Source of the DNA: Thermoplasmata archaeon
GTDB lineage: Archaea; Thermoplasmatota; Thermoplasmata; Lutacidiplasmatales; UBA184
DNA length: 6,941 nucleotides
Assembly: GCA_030039525.1 (NCBI GenBank)
Contig: JASHVI010000095.1
Location: 1-6,941, forward strand
Direction of reading: 5' to 3'
Shown here: piece after piece, positions 6,178 through 6,941 of the stretch
How the letters are laid out: each line of letters opens with the position of its first letter
How positions within the stretch are numbered: position 1 is the stretch's first letter
Position numbers and translations under genes: made by a program
Notes under the pieces: generated by a model
What the model was told of the DNA's origin: nothing
Database searches by the model: none
What the model saw: only the letters and a program-made list of their open reading frames with translations

Positions 6178-6183
6178 ATTTTA
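6178..6183 (-). promoter_or_regulatory. TATA-like element of the GltD-like gene
   Basis: TAAAAT on the minus strand, 34-39 nt upstream of the ATG at 6144 and 4 nt after a stem-loop (6188-6226). It is the longest A/T run in the 153-bp gap, suggesting that the oxidoreductase has its own promoter and is not only read from the gene upstream. It would also serve as a bacterial -10-like box. Confidence 0.38.
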
Positions 6184-6187
6184 GCTC

Positions 6188-6226
6188 TTGCCGGCTCGCG
6201 CAGGCGCCCTTCGGAGGGCCCGGCAA
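6188..6226 (-). other. Composite stem-loop between AHSA1-like and GltD-like genes
   Basis: An outer 7-bp stem TTGCCGG/CCGGCAA (6188-6194 with 6220-6226) abuts an inner 5-bp hairpin GCCCT-TCGG-AGGGC (6206-6219), leaving an 11-nt one-sided bulge. It follows the stop of the AHSA1-like gene by about 70 nt and ends just upstream of the TATA-like element. It could end the upstream transcript or act as a regulatory site. Confidence 0.3.
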
Positions 6227-6297
6227 CTCCCTGTGAGTACGTGACACGGCCGCGACCTCCGGGCGGCCCCGCGACCGGTCGGAGCCGAGGGTCCGGG

Positions 6298-6861
6298 TCA
6301 GCGATCCGGCGGCGCCGTCGCGCGCTGCAGGCGCCGGGCCGGTACGCGCCGAGCGCGCGCCTCCCGCTCCGCCCGCACGGCGGCCATCCAATCCGGCAGG
6401 GGCCGCCCGTCCAGCAGGGCGCTGAGCCGGTCGAGGAACCCCGGAACCCCATGGCGGAACGTCTGGGCGGTCTGCGGAGATAGTCCCCGGTGCACCAGGA
6501 CAAGCTGGGTCCCCCCCGGCACTTCGGTGAGCTCCCACCGGACCACCGAGCGCTCGCCCCGAGGAAAACCGCTGCACGGCTCGAGGTTCCACTCGTACTC
6601 GTAGAGTCGCGGCGGCTGCCAGGCAAGGATCCGACCGGTCGCGCGAACCTGGGTCGGGCCGGTCGACAGCTCGACCGTGCCGCCCGGCCCGCCCTCGATC
6701 CGGGCCTCGGTGAGGAACCACTGCCGGAGCTGCGCCGGGTCGGTCAGCGCTCGCCAGACGATCTCGGGAGGATGGCGGAGGAATCGCTCGAACGTGATGG
6801 TCGACGGGCCGACGGGTTCCGAACTGCCCTGGGTGGGCACGGCCGCCGGCTTACCGGGCAC
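6298..6861 (-). CDS. AHSA1-type SRPBCC domain protein
   Basis: A 187-aa cytosolic protein of the SRPBCC superfamily, AHSA1 (Aha1 C-terminal-like) branch. The domain starts near residue 21 with TITFERFLRHPPEIVWRALT, continuing DPAQLRQWF (41-49), the family's typical helix-to-strand entry. It is followed by GGPGGTVEL (57-65), RILAWQPPRLYEYEW (77-91), SVVRWELTEVPGGTQLVLVHRGL (105-127) and the closing helix (about 131-150, HGVPGFLDRLSALLDG). After this comes an Arg/Ala-rich tail (160-187) that is probably disordered. The ligand or reaction is unknown. Translation appears to start at GTG 6861, which overlaps the previous gene by 11 bp and has AAGGGG a few bases upstream. GTG at 6840 (180 aa, no overlap) is an alternative that removes only non-conserved residues. 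In many genomes such genes follow an ArsR-type regulator, which would fit the overlapping gene here. Confidence 0.88.
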   Translation of the reverse strand: MPGKPAAVPTQGSSEPVGPSTITFERFLRHPPEIVWRALTDPAQLRQWFLTEARIEGGPGGTVELSTGPTQVRATGRILAWQPPRLYEYEWNLEPCSGFPRGERSVVRWELTEVPGGTQLVLVHRGLSPQTAQTFRHGVPGFLDRLSALLDGRPLPDWMAAVRAEREARARRVPARRLQRATAPPDR

Positions 6862-6941
6862 GGTGCCCCTTGCGGGAGGGTCGGCGGGGGCTCGGACGCG
6901 CCTTGGAGTCCAAGAAGGACTCGAGAGCGTCGAGCTCGGCC
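6851..6941 (-). CDS. 3' end of an upstream gene (possible ArsR-like regulator)
   Basis: Read on the minus strand from the window edge, an open frame encodes about 29 codons and ends at TAA (6851-6853). It begins AELDALESFLDSKARP, an amphipathic helix-like piece, and ends in a basic tail (PRRPSRKGHRAR). The frame overlaps the GTG start of the AHSA1-like gene by 11 bp, which suggests translational coupling. A C-terminal helix of this kind (a ..LDALE.FL pattern) is common at the end of ArsR-family regulators that precede AHSA1 genes, but too little is visible to claim this. The 5' part lies outside the window. Confidence 0.5.
   Translation of the reverse strand, partial: AELDALESFLDSKARPSPRRPSRKGHRAR

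Noticed and set aside
5417..6721. 434-aa minus-strand open frame covering parts of the GltD-like and AHSA1-like genes
   Set aside because: It is out of frame with both genes, which carry unmistakable motifs, and its product is Arg/Gly/Pro-rich.

Overview
High-GC chromosomal window, most consistent with an uncultivated GC-rich archaeon (Thermoplasmatota-like is my best guess), although a bacterium cannot be excluded. Clues: a secreted protein crowded with N-glycosylation sequons; start codons mostly without a convincing Shine-Dalgarno; and isolated A/T-rich TATA-like hexamers or decamers about 25-40 nt upstream of four start codons. No rRNA, tRNA or CRISPR array was seen.

Layout. (1) 3-1563: an apparently complete IS1182-type insertion sequence with one 459-aa DDE transposase (minus strand), imperfect 16-bp terminal inverted repeats and flanking CTAG copies. 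(2) 1564-1913: about 350 bp with no credible gene but several perfect short hairpins or palindromes. (3) 1914-2198 (+): a 94-aa cytosolic protein with a predicted ferredoxin-like (beta-alpha-beta-beta-alpha-beta) pattern. (4) 2315-2794 (-): a 159-aa SRPBCC/START-fold protein, convergent with the previous gene. (5) 3090-3968 (+): a 292-aa secreted or membrane-anchored protein with a signal sequence, 8 sequons, 6 cysteines and internal repeats. (6) 4157-4612 (-): a two-TM protein with a PH-like C-terminal part. (7) 4714-6144 (-): a 476-aa GltD-family FAD/NAD(P)H oxidoreductase with N-terminal Fe-S cysteine clusters. (8) 6298-6861 (-): an AHSA1-type SRPBCC protein starting with GTG. (9) 6851-6941 (-): the 3' end of another gene, overlapping the start of gene 8.

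How they fit together. The right-hand half is a minus-strand run: partial gene, AHSA1-like protein, GltD-like oxidoreductase, PH-like membrane protein. The first two look translationally coupled. By analogy with common ArsR-AHSA1 pairs, the truncated gene may encode a DNA-binding regulator (inference only). The GltD-like gene has its own TATA-like element and no glutamate synthase large subunit next to it, so its partner and physiological reaction are open. The left-hand genes are singly transcribed. The insertion sequence carries no passenger gene, and no gene is visibly interrupted by it.
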